Shown here one piece after another: positions 32,701 to 45,120 of a stretch of DNA of 64,000 bases. The stretch spans positions 4,424,001 through 4,488,000 of the forward strand of contig NC_065878.1 of NCBI RefSeq assembly GCF_933775445.1, read 5' to 3'. The position numbers and the translations under genes are program-made. The DNA is from Argentina anserina. Lineage: Eukaryota; Streptophyta; Magnoliopsida; Rosales; Rosaceae. The notes below the pieces were generated by a model. The model did no database searches. It was given only the letters and a program-made list of their open reading frames with translations, and was not told the DNA's origin. Position 1 is the first letter of the stretch. The number at the start of each line of letters is the position of its first letter.

Positions 32701-33134
32701 CAAAAATCAAAAGTTAAAATTTTATCAAAATTGACTCACTTATTAATGTAACTCTATAAAAATTAATTTGAAAGTAAAATGGCTAAATGGACAACCGACT
32801 TAAAGGTCACAGATTGAACAAATGTTAGCCATTTATGTGTAAAAGGAAAAGATTGAATACAAAATATGATTGACGGTGTATTGAGTATTTTAGGATGTGT
32901 AAATAATATTTCTCTTTTATGTGTTTCTCGAGATTTTCTTCGCTCTATTGTTTAGCACCCAAAATTCTTATCACAGTGATTGATGGATTCAATGCTCAAT
33001 TTGATACGCCCTTGCAATTAAGGAGTAGAGCAAAATCGTGTTAAATCGATGTCGCCACTGGTTACGGTGGCTATGGGTGATATGAGTTTTTACAACCATG
33101 CAAGCTCCTCTAACGATCCTCCTATGACGGCTGG
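32701..33134. other. Flank of the gypsy insertion, nothing recognised
   Basis: Continues directly at 45121 once the gypsy element and one TCTTC copy are removed. No conserved frame was found across the junction. Confidence 0.45.
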
Positions 33135-33139
33135 TCTTC
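33135..33139. repeat. Left target-site duplication TCTTC of the gypsy element
   Basis: TCTTC precedes TGATAGG and is repeated at 45116-45120 after the 3' LTR. Confidence 0.9.
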
Positions 33140-34596
33140 TGATAGGAGCACAAAGTGTGACGTTCTTAATGTGAATATGACATATTCTTATGCTTTGTTA
33201 CTTCTTATTTAGTTGTTTTATGTTTTCATATTTGTTATTTGTATGTTTTAGTAGAGCTATGCCGAATTTGGATAAATTGATGATGAAATTGTGCAAGTGT
33301 TAGAAATCCTTAATGAGCTATGATTCCTTACTCGATTAGGACTCTACTTTCATATTTTCATTCTTTCCTATTCTTTAATCGTCGAATTCTTTTCAAGAAA
33401 GACAAATCTTGTTTTGACAAGTAGTGATGTCGTGATGCATTCCTAGTGAGACAAGGAAGTCTTGTCCGAGTTGGATAAGGAGAGATGCCGTGCAGCCTTA
33501 GTTGTTTCCTAATTAGATTTGGTTTCTTACATCAAGTTGGATTTAGAGTACACGAATCAAAGAAGATTTCATCTTCCCAATCCGATTCTAGCACCTATTT
33601 GGGACGACAATGCTATGTTATTGACTCCTATATATAGATGCACGGCCTTATTGTTCAAGCATCATCAACCTTGCGCACACACTAGCCAAAGCTCTACCGA
33701 ATTTCATACTCACCTTTGAAAGAAATCCTAAAACTAATTCCACCATTCTTCACCATCATCTTTAGCTTCGAAGCACGCTTGTGAAGAAGTTCAACTCCCT
33801 TAGAAAGCCACGACTACATCTTCTAGAATCGCTTGATTGATAAAGTGTAACTATGATTCTCTCTATGTTTATTTCGGTTTTTGGTTTCTTTGTTCTTGGT
33901 TGAGTATGCGTTTGGATATTGTAACTTGTTTCAATTTTATCTATGAAATAGCTACTTGATTCGATTTATATAAAGTTGCGATTTCAAGTTTTAGTTATGT
34001 GAATTTCGGTTTCTTCCGTGACATGTTCTTGAGTGATTTCGATATCTATATGTTATGTATACGCTTGTAGCATGATATTTAGGTTGTTGGATTAAAGACT
34101 TATGCTATGAACATGTTTATCTTTTCTATGTAGTTTCGAAATTGCATGATTGTTGGTTAAGTAGGTGACAAGCTTAATGAATTCAATGCAGATTTCGATT
34201 AAGACCGCTTGGGAAGAATCGAATGTGTTAAGTGTCTATGTGTTTAGGTTATTGCTTAGAACCCTAATTTCATGATCCAACCTTAGTTTTTCATGAGTAT
34301 GTCTCGGCATGATTCTAAAAGGAGGACTAGAACTTGTTTTCGTTATCTCTATATGAATTGTTTTGGTGATGGTTTGTATGTTAGTTGGTTGATCACATGT
34401 ATATATGAGTTTATGTTTTATTTTCTGTTTTGATACCGATTCTATATCAAACCTTTATACTCTTATGAATTCGTTATTAAATGTTTGTGATTCTATGCCC
34501 TAGCTAGATCTCCGGTTTGTGAACGATACCCTCTTGCTTTATACTACTTACGCCACTTACATGGTTAATATTGATGTCGAGTAATCGAACCTATCA
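33140..34596 (+). repeat. Gypsy 5' LTR, 1,457 bp
   Basis: TGATAGGAGCAC at the start and AACCTATCA at the end. A TATA-like CTATATATAG at 33628 marks the probable U3/R border. Confidence 0.93.
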
Positions 34597-34598
34597 AA

Positions 34599-34616
34599 TG
34601 GCGCCGTTGTCAAGGA
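34599..34616 (+). other. Gypsy primer-binding site
   Basis: TGGCGCCGTTGTCAAGGA lies two bases after the LTR. It is close to the TGGCGCCGTTGCCGGGGA site used by Athila/Tat elements. Confidence 0.88.
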
Positions 34617-35577
34617 TCCATAAAGATGGATCCCTAACTTTTAATTTTGAATTCATTGTTCATATTGTACATTTGTATATTCTTATCTTGTTTCATTGTA
34701 CATATAATAAATTTATCTTAGGTTGTTTTTTTGGTGTTTGAGTGAATGATTGTTGTAGGTTGTAAATCGAACGGAATAGGTAAAGTTCTTTTTGTTAATA
34801 TTAGCCTTAACCCTTCATGCTAGCTCTCGTGGGCGGTTTTTATTAACACTTGGAGATTTGTCTAACACCCAAGGTTAAGTCCAGCTGAGTAAGGGGCACG
34901 CTCTTTTATTACCATGTTGCATGTGACCAAAATTGGATCTCAGAGAACTACTAACTGACATACATCTCGGTGATGGAGTCGATAGGGAGTTCGCTCTCCG
35001 TAGTTCAACAAATGAGTCCTATCATGTTCACTATCTCTAATTGAGCTACACGGCTTTCTGAAACAAAGACTTGATTTTGTGTCTAGGCATCCATACTTAG
35101 GCCGCACGTCCACCTTGGTTTATAAGTTAGAATCAATCGATCATTCAATCATTGAAACGGCAAAAAGAACTTGTGAATTGTGTGAACTTTGTATACGTAA
35201 AGAACTAACTCTTTGTAATCATGACAACTTAGTTGTCGTGCCTCTTCCATAAATGTGTCGTGTATATGACTAAGGAAGGGCACAGTTTCATGACTTCATT
35301 GTGTATTCTTCAATGCTAACCCTTTAACTTTCGTGTTACAGGAACTAGGCATGTCCACGATATATAAGAAAACACAAGAGCTCAAAAATCGAATTCAAGC
35401 ACTCATAAAGTTACAAACCTCTAGCTCGAGTAAACTCTTAGATTTCGAATCGTCTCCGAGCAATTCAATCTTAAACGCTTCACCTAGATCATAAGTGAAG
35501 ATCCTTTCTTCCCCTTCATCTTCGATTAAGAGACATACACAATTGCGGACTGTGGCCTAGTTTCTACCGGTGCTCCA
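34617..35577 (+). other. Gypsy 5' untranslated leader
   Basis: No open frame; an internal leader between primer-binding site and gag. Confidence 0.7.
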
Positions 35578-36200
35578 ATGACACTCAAGAATGCGTTCAT
35601 CCCCACCACCCCTGAATCACCTTCATGCATTGCTTTCACTCCACCTGATGAAGCCAACTTCTCCATTCCAGTTCAATTGCTCGGGCAACTGCTTAAGTAC
35701 TCTGGTTCCTCAATGGAAGACCATAATGTTCATCTTATGGAGTTCTTAGACATTTGCAAGCTCCAATCGATTCATCATATGTCTCAAGAAGGCTTGAGGT
35801 TGTTTTTGTTTCCATTTACCCTTAAGGACGATGTTAAGCGTTGGTTGTACTCTCTACCTGCGGGAATCATCACCACATGGGACGAAATGACTATGAGATT
35901 CTTGAAGCAATTCTTCCCTTCTTAACTCAGGAAAAGACTTAGGAGGGAGATTCAGAACTTCACTCAAAAGGATGGTGATTCACTCTATGAGGCATGGGAG
36001 GAATTTCAGGAACTACAAAGTAAGTGCCCTCACCATGGTATTTCGTTGGATGACTTGGTGCAATTCTTCTATGAAGGACGTGATGCCACTAATAAAAGCA
36101 TGGTGAATTTGTCATGTGGCTGCACATTCATGAACAAGACCGGTCAAGAAGCTTACACCTTGATTGATGACTTGGCCGACAACAATCGCCAATTTAGTTC
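35578..36200 (+). pseudogene. Gypsy gag, N-terminal part
   Basis: The frame reads HLMEFLDICK, then LRLFLFPFTLKDDVKRWLYS and LPAGIITTWDEMTMRFLKQF. After a stop at 35923 it continues SLYEAWEEFQELQSKCPHHG. This is the Athila-type retrotransposon gag domain, which forms the particle shell. The stop breaks it; a few other changes are visible further on. Confidence 0.9.
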
Positions 36201-36328
36201 CACGTAGAAGAGAGGAAGCAAGAGCTGTGGGGTGTATGATGTTGATGCAAGAATCAGATGGCTACTTTAGAGAGGAAGCTTGACGTTCTAGTCAAGGCAT
36301 TCAATGGTTCGAGCATCAACACTCAAAT

Positions 36329-37096
36329 GTGTGGCATTTGTTCTTTCAAAGATTACACACAACTGAGAATTGTCCAAATGGTGCAATGACTGAAGATGAG
36401 TTAAACTTCATGAGGCAACAAAGACCTTGGTACGATCTTTACTCGAACACATATAATCCTGGACTTAGAGTTCATCCCAACTTTCGTTGGAACAACAATG
36501 CTCAACCGTCCAATGCTCAAGGTCAAGGACCACATCCTTCAGGTTTGTTTGTGAGGCCTCAGGTATCTCAAGGTTCTGTTCCCTTTAACTCTAATGTTCA
36601 TGGTTCGAATAATGCATCTGCACCTAACTATGATGAACTTTTGAAGTCCCTTGCTCAAGGGCAACATAATCTAAACTCTACTACTCAAGCTTTAGTTACA
36701 GGTCAACAAGCTCATTCTAAGGACATAACTGAGCTTAACAAGCAGATGGGACAAATGATCGACTTCATGGACAAGATCCATGAAAGAGGTAAGTTACCGA
36801 GCCAAACTGAGCCAAATCCTAATGTGAAGGCCATGATGACAAGACGTGGAAGGATCTTGGATGCTCCATTGCAGCAAAACAAGAAGGTCGTGCCTTCTAA
36901 AGGAAAAGAGGCCGAGAGTTTTAATGCCAATGACTTAGAGAAGGACCCTACCTCCTCTAAGGCTAATGATGTCATGCCTCTACCCCAAAGTGATCATGCT
37001 ATGCATGACAAAGGTAAGGATCCTAACTCTAGTGGTTTGGTTTCAACTAATGGTCTTCCTCCTTGTGTTCTCTTCCCTAATAGATTTGCAAAGTAA
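36329..37096 (+). pseudogene. Gypsy gag C-terminal / linker region
   Basis: A 255-residue open stretch, rich in Asn, Gln and Pro, then a coiled-coil-like part (SKDITELNKQMGQMIDFMDK) and a lysine-rich tail with MTRRGR. It lies between gag and protease, as in Athila elements. No CCHC knuckle was seen. Confidence 0.82.
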
Positions 37097-37120
37097 AAGA
37101 AGGATGGCTCTAATCAAGCC

Positions 37121-38217
37121 ATGCTCGACATCTTTAAGAAGGTGGAAGTGAACATGCCTCTTATTGAATGCATACAACAAAATCCTAGGTATGCTAAGTT
37201 TTTGAAAGAATTGTGCACCAATAAGAGGATGACTCGAGAAAAGAAGGTTGTCACAATGAGTGAGACGGTTTTTGCCATGCTCCAAAGGAAGCTACCACCA
37301 AACCTTCAGGATCCAGGGAGTTTTTCTATCCCTTGTACAATCGGAAACATGACATTTGAAAAGATAATGCTAGACTTAGGTGCATCGATCAATGTAATGC
37401 CTTACAATATTTATGAGGATCTAGGTCTAGGTGATTTGAAATGAGATAATGTTGTGATTCGATTGGCAGATTATTCCAACAAAGTCCCTTTGGGCTATGT
37501 TGAAGACGTCTTGTGCAGGTTTTGAGCTTAATTTTCCATGCAGACTTCTATGTCATTGATATGGAGCCAACTGAAACAGATGATAATGAGGTCCCTATCT
37601 TGTTGGGATGTCCCTTCATGAGGACTGCACGAACAAAAATCGATGTGTTTAGTGGATCACTCACCTTTGAGTTCGACGGTGAAGTGATTAGCTTCAACAT
37701 CTTTGAAGCCATGAGGTATCCCTTTTCAGAATTGAGTGATTGTTTTTCAGTTGACATTCTTGATTCCCTTGCAGATAACTATCTCGATACATTTGCACAT
37801 GACAAGTTGACACTCATCATTGCCCAAGGGGCCGGATTTACAAGTGATGGTTCTAACGTTTCTGAGTTGGAAGCTAATGATGCCATGCCATCATATGTTT
37901 TAGAGAACGTGACCTCTCTTGAGGTTGCACATGAGCTAAGCTATGTCTCTTCTAGTCTAATTCTCTTAACCACTAACAAGAATCTTCCTTCTGTGGTGCA
38001 AGCCCCAAAGCTTAATCTTAAGGTTCTTCCGAACCACTTGAAGTATGCGTTTTTGGGAGATGAGGATACATTTCCAGTGAACATTGCATCTGCACTCAAC
38101 GAGGAACAAGATGAGAGATTGATTGAGGTGTTGAAGAGACACAAAACGACCATAGGATGGACCCTAGCCGACATCAAGGGAATTAGCCCTACCGTGTGTG
38201 CATCGAATTTTGCTTGA
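37121..38217 (+). pseudogene. Gypsy protease and start of reverse transcriptase
   Basis: 37121-37444 holds FSIPCTIGNMTFEKIMLDLG followed by ASINVMPYNIYEDL. DLGAS is the Athila form of the aspartic protease active site. After a break, 37513-38217 holds VPILLGCPFMRTARTKIDVF and then the pre-RT linker up to GWTLADIKGISPTVC. There a frameshift moves the reading to the next segment. Confidence 0.88.
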
Positions 38218-39129
38218 AGATTGTCCCAAACCACCCAAGGAAGGTCAGAGACGTCTTCACCCACCAACGATGCAAGTTGTCAAGGACGAAATCACTAAGT
38301 TACATGATTGTGTCGTCATCTACCCTATCTCTCTCATTCAAGTTGTGCCAAAGAAGTCTGGAATCACGGCGGTGAAGAACAAAGATAACAAGTTGGTGCC
38401 TCAAAGGACAATGACTAGTCACCGTGTGTGTATCGACTATAAGAAGCTCAATGCTATGATAAGGAAGGATTATATGTTGTTGTCATTCATTGATCAAATG
38501 CTTGAGAGGCTAGCATGTCATTCTTTCTATTGTTTCCTTGATAGATATAGTGGATACAATCAAATTAGTTGGCGGAAGAAAATCAAGAGAAGACTACATT
38601 CACATGCCCTATTGGTACGTTTGTTTATCGTCGCATGCCTTTTGGTTTATGCAACGCTCCAGGTACGTTTCAACGTTGTATGTATCACATTTTCTCTTAG
38701 TATATTGGTTCTAGAATTGAAGTTTTCATGGATGATTTCTCTGTTTATGGTGAAAATTATGATGCATGTTTAGAGAATGTGGAACTTGTGCTCAAACGTT
38801 GTGAAGAAACTAACTTGGTTTTGAGTTGGGAAAAATGTCATTTTATGGTTACTCAAGGCATTGTCATAGGCCATATTGTTTTATCTAGAGGAATTGAGGT
38901 TGATAAGTTTAAAAAAATAGATCTTGTGCGTCACTTACCCCTCCCCACAAATGTGAGGGATGTTCGATCGTTTCTTGGACATGTATATTTCTATCGTAGG
39001 TTTATCAAGGACTTTTCCAAGATTGCGAGACCATTGAGTTCATTGCTCCAAAAGGACATTCCCTTTCACTTTGATGATGATTGCAAACATGCATTTGAGA
39101 CTTTGAAGAAGCTTTTGACGTCGGCATAG
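38198..39129 (+). pseudogene. Gypsy reverse transcriptase
   Basis: Fragments include RVCIDYKKLNAMIRKDYMLL, then CFLDRYSGYNQI, then (shifted) VFMDDFSVYGENYDACLENV, and VRDVRSFLGHVYFYRRFIKD. The catalytic box appears as FMDD, an accepted gypsy variant. A frameshift lies near 38580 and again before 38728, and the segment after YPIS lacks several usual residues. Confidence 0.92.
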
Positions 39130-39132
39130 ATC

Positions 39133-39567
39133 ATGGCACCGCCGGATTGGTCCTTGCCGTTTGAGTTGATGTGTGATGCCTCCGACTATGCAGTTGGAGC
39201 CGTGCTAGGGCAGAGAAAGGATAAGCAGCCCTACGCCATCTATTATGCCTCACAAACACTCAATGATACTCAACAGAACTACACCACAACCGAAAAAGAA
39301 CTTCTTGCCGTGATCTTTGCTCTAGATAAGTTTCGTTCTTACTTACTTCAATCCAAAGTTATTATTTACACTGACCATGCAGCTTTGAAGTACTTAATGA
39401 CGAAGAATGATGCCAAACCGAGATTGATTCAATGGATTCTCTTACTCCAAGAGTTTGATCTTGAGATCAAGGACAAGAAGGGAAGTGACAATGTTGTGGC
39501 GGGCCATTTGAGCCGTTTGGTGAGAGATACCGAGCCTTTGGCCATTCAAGAGAGCTTTTCGGATTAG
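39133..39567 (+). pseudogene. Gypsy RNase H
   Basis: The frame reads [20 protein letters not shown], then [20 protein letters not shown] and [14 protein letters not shown]. These carry the catalytic Asp, Glu and Asp of the gypsy RNase H. It is the best preserved domain of the element. A TAG separates it from the RT. Confidence 0.92.
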
Positions 39568-39624
39568 CAACTCTTTCGAGTTGAGGTAAGTGAGCCATGG
39601 TATACAAATATTGCGAATTATCTT

Positions 39625-40787
39625 GTGTCTAAGCAATTTCCAGATACTTTATCGCATGCTCAAAAGATTAGACTCAAGGCATTAGCTAAATATTATGTTT
39701 GGGATGAACCATACTTGTGGAAACATTGTGTTGATCAAATCATTAGGAGGTGTGTCCCTGAATCTGAATATCATTATATACTTACTTTTTGCCATTTTGA
39801 GTCTTGTGAACGACATTTTGGTTCACGTAGGACTGCTATTGAGGTGTTAGAATGTGGATTCTTTTGGCCTACGATTTTCAAAGATGCATATCATTTTTGC
39901 ATGACTTGTGATAGATGCCAACGCATGAGAAATTTAGGATCTCGAGATCAAATGCCTATGACACCGATTATATATGTCAAAAAATTTGATTGTTGGGCAT
40001 TGATTTTATGGGACATTTTCCTAACTATAATGGTTTCTTGTACATACTCGTTTGTGTTGATTATGTTTCGAAATGGGTGGAAGCAAAAGCCATCCGGACT
40101 AATGATTATCGAATTGTTACATATTTCTTTCATTCTAACATTTTCTCTAGGTTTGGTATGCTGGAAGTTATCATTAGTGATGAAGGATCTCACTTTTACA
40201 ACCGAACCATTGAGGCGTTATTGAAGAAGTATGGAATCAGACATAAGGTTATAGGACGCTATCTAATCGTGAGATCAAGAGAATTTTGGAGAAGTTTGTT
40301 GGACCATCACGTAAGGATTGGTCTCAACGATTGGATGATATTTTTTGGGCCTATAGGACGGCATACAAGACTCCTCTTGGCATGTCACCATTTCGGTTAG
40401 TCTATGGCAAGGCGTGCCATCTTTCTTGTGGAGCTTGAGCATCGTGCATGGTGGGCTGTGAAGAATTTTAGCATGAACATTGATGAGGCCGGATTGCATA
40501 GGAAGTTGCAATTGCATGAGCTTGAAGAGATTATGAATGAGGCATATGATTCGGAAATGGTTTACAAAGAGAAAACTAAAATGTTCCATTACCGTATGAT
40601 TAGGAAGAAACACTTTGTTGTTGGGCATAAAGTTCTTTTGTTTAATTCTCGACTCAGATTGTTCCCAGGCAAGCTCCGTTCTAGGTGGCTTGGCCCGTTT
40701 GTTGTTGCTAATATTTTTCCTTATGGTACTATTCGATCAAAAGTACGGTGCTTGGAAAGGAATTCACGGTCAATGGACATCGCTTGA
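39625..40787 (+). pseudogene. Gypsy integrase
   Basis: The HHCC zinc part ends in CMTCDRCQRMRNL. A shifted frame then gives GIDFMGHFPNYNGFLYILVC and EVIISDEGSHFYNR, with the first two acidic residues of the DDE core. The C-terminal part (HFVVGHKVLLFNSRLRLFPG, LRSRWLGPFVV) is in a third frame. At least two frameshifts break it. Confidence 0.9.
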
Positions 40788-40800
40788 AGCCATACTATGA

Positions 40801-41677
40801 GAATTTTGTGAAGCATAACATGGAGGAGACTTCTCTCCTTGATCCTATGGCAAGCAAGTGATTTTTTTGAGATAGTCTTGGCTATAGACTCTAAACTTAA
40901 GCCAATGAAGGAGTCATGAACGAGTGTTTGTATTTTCTTATCCCTTATCTCTTTTTAATTTTTGTTGCTTATCATATTGTACATTGAGGGCAATGTAAGT
41001 TTTAAGTGTGGGGTGGGGATCATTCATTGTATTCTATTGTTTGATGCTTATGTGTTTCAATTTTGTTGCTTTGATTTTCGATTTTTAGTTTGAATTTTTG
41101 GTTTTGTTTTTTGATTTTAAGTTGTTTTTGTTTTGAGTCTTAGGTATGCCTTAAACTGTCTAGGATGAGTTGATCTTTGAATTTATGGGTTGATAGATGA
41201 TCACGATATTGAATTGAACTTCATTGTTATTTGATGGTTAATCGATGTGTAGAAATTGTACGAACATGTAGTAGATGAGGATTTTGAAACTTAGGTACAT
41301 AATGAGCATGTTCCTTACTTGTTTGAATTCATGTAACCTATGTGAGTTTCGAGCCATGTATGTGCTTTCTTTGGAAACATTATATCTATTGTTTCATTGG
41401 CTTTATAACCTCATTATATCTATTTTGATCAATTCATATGCGCCATAGAATGCTAGAACTTACTTTATGAAACTTTCAAAGCTTTATGTCATAATATACT
41501 TTAATTTTAAAAAGGATTGTTAGATATTTTTAGGATTTCCACTATTTTATGCCAAAAAACCGTATATCCCTATTGGAGCCATACTTGGGACACCTTAGTG
41601 TTAACCCATTTGAGCATATATTAAGCTTTTTCTTTCATTACCAACATGTTAATATCCTTATTTAGTATAGTTATATC
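40801..41677 (+). other. Gypsy 3' non-coding region
   Basis: Follows integrase and contains TTTAAGTGTGGGGTGGGG near 41000, a second polypurine-like tract. No envelope-like frame. Confidence 0.65.
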
Positions 41678-41682
41678 TCTAC

Positions 41683-43239
41683 TGATCATCTCGATTACTC
41701 GACATCAATATTTAACCATGTAAGCATCGTTAATAGTATAAAGTAAGAGGGTATCGTTCACAAACCGGGGATCCAGCCAGGGTATAGAATCACAACATAT
41801 AACACGAATTCATAAGAGTTTAAGGATTTTTGATATAGGTTCGACTTTCCAAGATAAAAACAGAAAATAAAACCTAAACTAATATATACATGTGATCAAC
41901 CAACCAACACACAATACATCACCAAAACAATTCATACAAAGAAACCGAAAACAAGTTCTAGTTCTCCCTTTAGAATCATGCCGAGTTATCATCTTAAGCA
42001 ACTAAGGTTGGATCATGCAATTAAGTTCCAAATCAGTTACCTATATGCATAGACACTTAACACATTCAAGTCTTGCCAATCGGCTTCATCAAAATCTAAC
42101 ATGTTCATCTTACCATACAACTTCAAAGCCATGCATATCGAATTCATTAAGTATGTCACCTACTTAACCCTCAATCATGCAATTCCGAAAATTATATAGA
42201 AAATAATAAACATGTTCATAGCATAAGTCTTTAATCTAACAACCTAAATATCATGCTACAATCGCATACATAATACTTAGATATCGAAATCATCAAGAAC
42301 ATGTCACGGCAGAAACCAAAAATCACAAAACCAAAACCTGAAATCGCATCTTTATATAAATTGAATCAAGTAGGTATTTCATAGACAAAATCGAAACAAG
42401 GTTACAATATCCAAATCGCATACACAACCAAGAACAAGAAAATCAAAACCGAAATAAACATAGAGAGAATCATGGTTATACTTTATCAATCAATCGATCC
42501 TACAAGGTGTAGCCGTAACTTCTAAGGGGATGGAACCTCTTCACAATCGTGCTTGAAGGCTAAGAATGATGGTGAAGAATGGTGAAATCGGTTTTAGGAT
42601 TTCTTGGAAGGGTGAGTATGAAATTCGGTAGAGTTTTGGCTAGTATGTGTGCAAGGTTGATGATGCTTGAACAATGATGCCGTGCCTCTATATATAGGAG
42701 TCAATAAAGCCTTCATGTTGTCCCAATTAGGAGATAGAATCAGATTGGGAAACTGAATCTTCTTTGATATGGACTTTGATTCATGTACTCCAAATCCAAC
42801 TTGATGTAGGAAACCAAATCCAATTAGAAAACACATAGGATGCACAATATCTCTCTCCTTCTTCAACTAGGAAATGGCTAGGCCGGCCTCCTCTCTCCTT
42901 ATCCAAGTCGGACATGACTTCCTTGTCTCACTAGGAATGCATCACGGCATCACTACTCCTTGTTCAACGAGGATTTGTCTTTCCTGAAAAGAAATCAACG
43001 ATTAAGGAATATGAAAGAATGAAAATAGGAAAGTAGAGTCCTAGTTGAGTAAAGAATCATAACTCAATAAGGATTTCTAACACTTAGCAAAATTTCATCA
43101 TCAATTCTTCTAAATTCGGCATAGCTCTACTAAAACATACAAATGACAAATATGAACCTAAAACAACTAAATAAGAAGTAACAAAACATAAGAATAGGGC
43201 ATATATACATTAAGAACGTCACACTTTGTGCTCCTATCA
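41683..43239 (-). mobile_element. Solo LTR of a related gypsy element, reverse orientation, 1,557 bp
   Basis: On the minus strand it starts TGATAGGAGCACAAAGTGTG and ends with GATGTCGAGTAATCGAGATG, where the last bases are changed from the usual AACCTATCA. TCTAC target duplications lie at 41678-41682 and 43240-43244. It is homologous to the 33140-34596 LTR along its length and keeps the TATA box (minus strand, near 42697). Absence of any internal region indicates LTR-LTR recombination. Confidence 0.92.
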
Positions 43240-43244
43240 TCTAC

Positions 43245-44191
43245 CTTCTCTTTAAGGCTTGGCAGAGTCGATTTGTGGTGTTAATATGGAGTGATGATTG
43301 GATTCAAGTGTGGGGTTATACTATGTATGTATGTTGTGCCATGAAAAGAGTATGAAAGTATGAAAAAAAAATAAAGATGTCGTTTGAGAAAAAGAAGAAA
43401 AAGATACATGATACACGGCTTGAAAAAATGAAAAAGAATGAATGAGAAGAAGAAGTCACGGCATAGCTATGTTTTCTTTGTGAATTTGGAGTTGTGTTGT
43501 ATTTGTTGAAGGCTCAATAATGTTATACTTTAGCCTTTATTCGTTTTCGCAATGTTTAAAGTGAAGGATGAGTCCAACATGATGATACTTGGCCCTTGTT
43601 TTATGGAGTTCGGCGATATAAGATGGTTGTTTTGCTCTGCTAAGTCTTGAGGATGACCTTTGTGATTCCTTTAATCCTGAAAAATGATATCCATGCCGAG
43701 CCTAAGTCATCCCTTTTCTAAAGATCCGCATGATTCTTAAAATGAGTAGCTCTTGATCTGTGGAGTTTGTTTCATGAGTAAGCATATGGTTTTAGTTCAT
43801 TTGTGCATATGATTGGTATCTTTCATGAGGTTTTCGATTTCACTATGTGTTTATAACTCTTGTGTGTGAAAAGCTTTTAAGCATATGTCATGTTCTTAAG
43901 AGAAAAAATTCGGAGTGCATATCCTTGTGAGTTGAATTTGAATTTTTTTTGAACATGTCGAGCTTAATAACACCCCTGTTTCTGCCATGTCTTACTTGTT
44001 AAACGAAATCTCATGTTTATTAACCATGGAATTCATCCTATCTATTTCGATTGAGTGTTATTCCTGATGTTATGAGTTTGAAGATCTCTGAGACAAAATA
44101 TTAAATACATTAGTGTCATTAATTTTAATGGTATTGTTTTTGTTTTATGTTTTGATTTCCTTTTTTAGTGTTTGCTAAGGGACTAGCAAAG
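43245..44191 (+). other. Gypsy 3' non-coding region, continued
   Basis: No open frame of note; A-rich parts and another AAGTGTGGGGTT near 43303. Confidence 0.6.
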
Positions 44192-44208
44192 TTTAAGTGT
44201 GGGGTTGT
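44192..44208 (+). other. Gypsy purine-rich tract before 3' LTR
   Basis: TTAAGTGTGGGGTTGT ends at the TGATAGG of the 3' LTR, as in Athila elements. Confidence 0.7.
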
Positions 44209-45115
44209 TGATAGGAGCACAAAGTGTGACGTTCTTAATGTGATTATGCCATATTCTTATGTTTTATTACTTCTTATTTAGTTGTTTTAGATTCATATTT
44301 GTTATTTGTATGTTTTAGTAGAGCTATGCTGAATTTGGATAAATTGATGATGAAATTGTGCTAAGTATTAGAAATCCTTATTGAGATAGGATTCCTTACT
44401 CGACTAGGACTCTACTTTTCTATTTTTATTATTTCCTATTCTTTAATCGTCGAATTCTTTTCTAGAAAAACAAATCATATTTGGACAAGGAGTAGTGATG
44501 TCGTGATGCATTCCTAGTGAGACAAGGAAGTCATGTCCGAGTTAGATAAGGAGAGAGGAGAGGCCGGCCTAGCTATTTCCGAGTTGGATAAGGAGAGATG
44601 CCGTGCAGCCTTAGTTGTTTCCCAATTGCATGATTGTTGGTTAAGTAGATGACATGCTTAATGAATTCAATGTGCATGGCGTTGGAATTACATGGTAGGA
44701 TGAGCATATTAGATTTCGATTAAGACCGCTTGGGAAGAATCAAATATGTTAAGTGTCTATGTGTTTAGGTTACTGCTTAGAACCCTAATTTCATGATCCA
44801 ACCTTAGTTTTTCATGAGTATGTCTCGGCATGATTCTAAAAGGAGGACTAGAACTTGTTTTCGTTATCTTTAATATGAATTGTTTTGGTGATGGTTTGTG
44901 TGTTGGTTAGTTGATCACATGTATATATTAGTTTAGGTTTTAATTCTGTTTTGATACCGATTCTATATCAAACCTTTTATACTCTTATGAATTTGTTATT
45001 AAATGTTTGTGATTCTATGCCCTGGCTGGATCCCCGGGTGAACGATACTCTCTTACTTTATACTACTTACGATGCTTATATGGTTAATATTGATGTCAAG
45101 TAATCGAACCTATCA
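44209..45115 (+). repeat. Gypsy 3' LTR, 907 bp, internally deleted
   Basis: Same ends as the 5' LTR, but the stretch matching about 33511-34144 is missing, including the TATA region. The junction reads CCCAATTGCATG, and AATT is shared by both sides. An extra copy of the GAGTTGGATAAGGAGAGATG segment lies just before the deletion. Confidence 0.9.
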
Positions 45116-45120
45116 TCTTC

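Larger units (their letters stand above)
33140..45115 (+). mobile_element. Ty3/gypsy LTR retrotransposon, Athila-like, degenerate, 12 kb
   Basis: 5' LTR 33140-34596, primer-binding site TGGCGCCGTTGTCAAGGA at 34599, gag, protease, RT, RNase H, integrase, purine-rich tract and 3' LTR 44209-45115. TCTTC target duplications lie at 33135-33139 and 45116-45120. LTR ends TGATAGG..CCTATCA are inverted repeats. The RT-RNase H-integrase order, the DLGAS protease box and the GTGTGGGG tract before the 3' LTR fit the Athila/Tat branch. Stops and frameshifts break every domain. A solo LTR of a related element is inserted at 41683-43239 in the opposite direction. No envelope-like frame remains after integrase. 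Confidence 0.94.

Noticed and set aside
36712..36975. Minus-strand open frame in the gypsy gag
   Set aside because: It is the shadow of the gag C-terminal frame.
40801..44191. Envelope-like gene of an Athila element
   Set aside because: No open frame with a membrane segment remains on the plus strand after integrase; the 90-residue minus-strand frame at 42594 belongs to the nested solo LTR.
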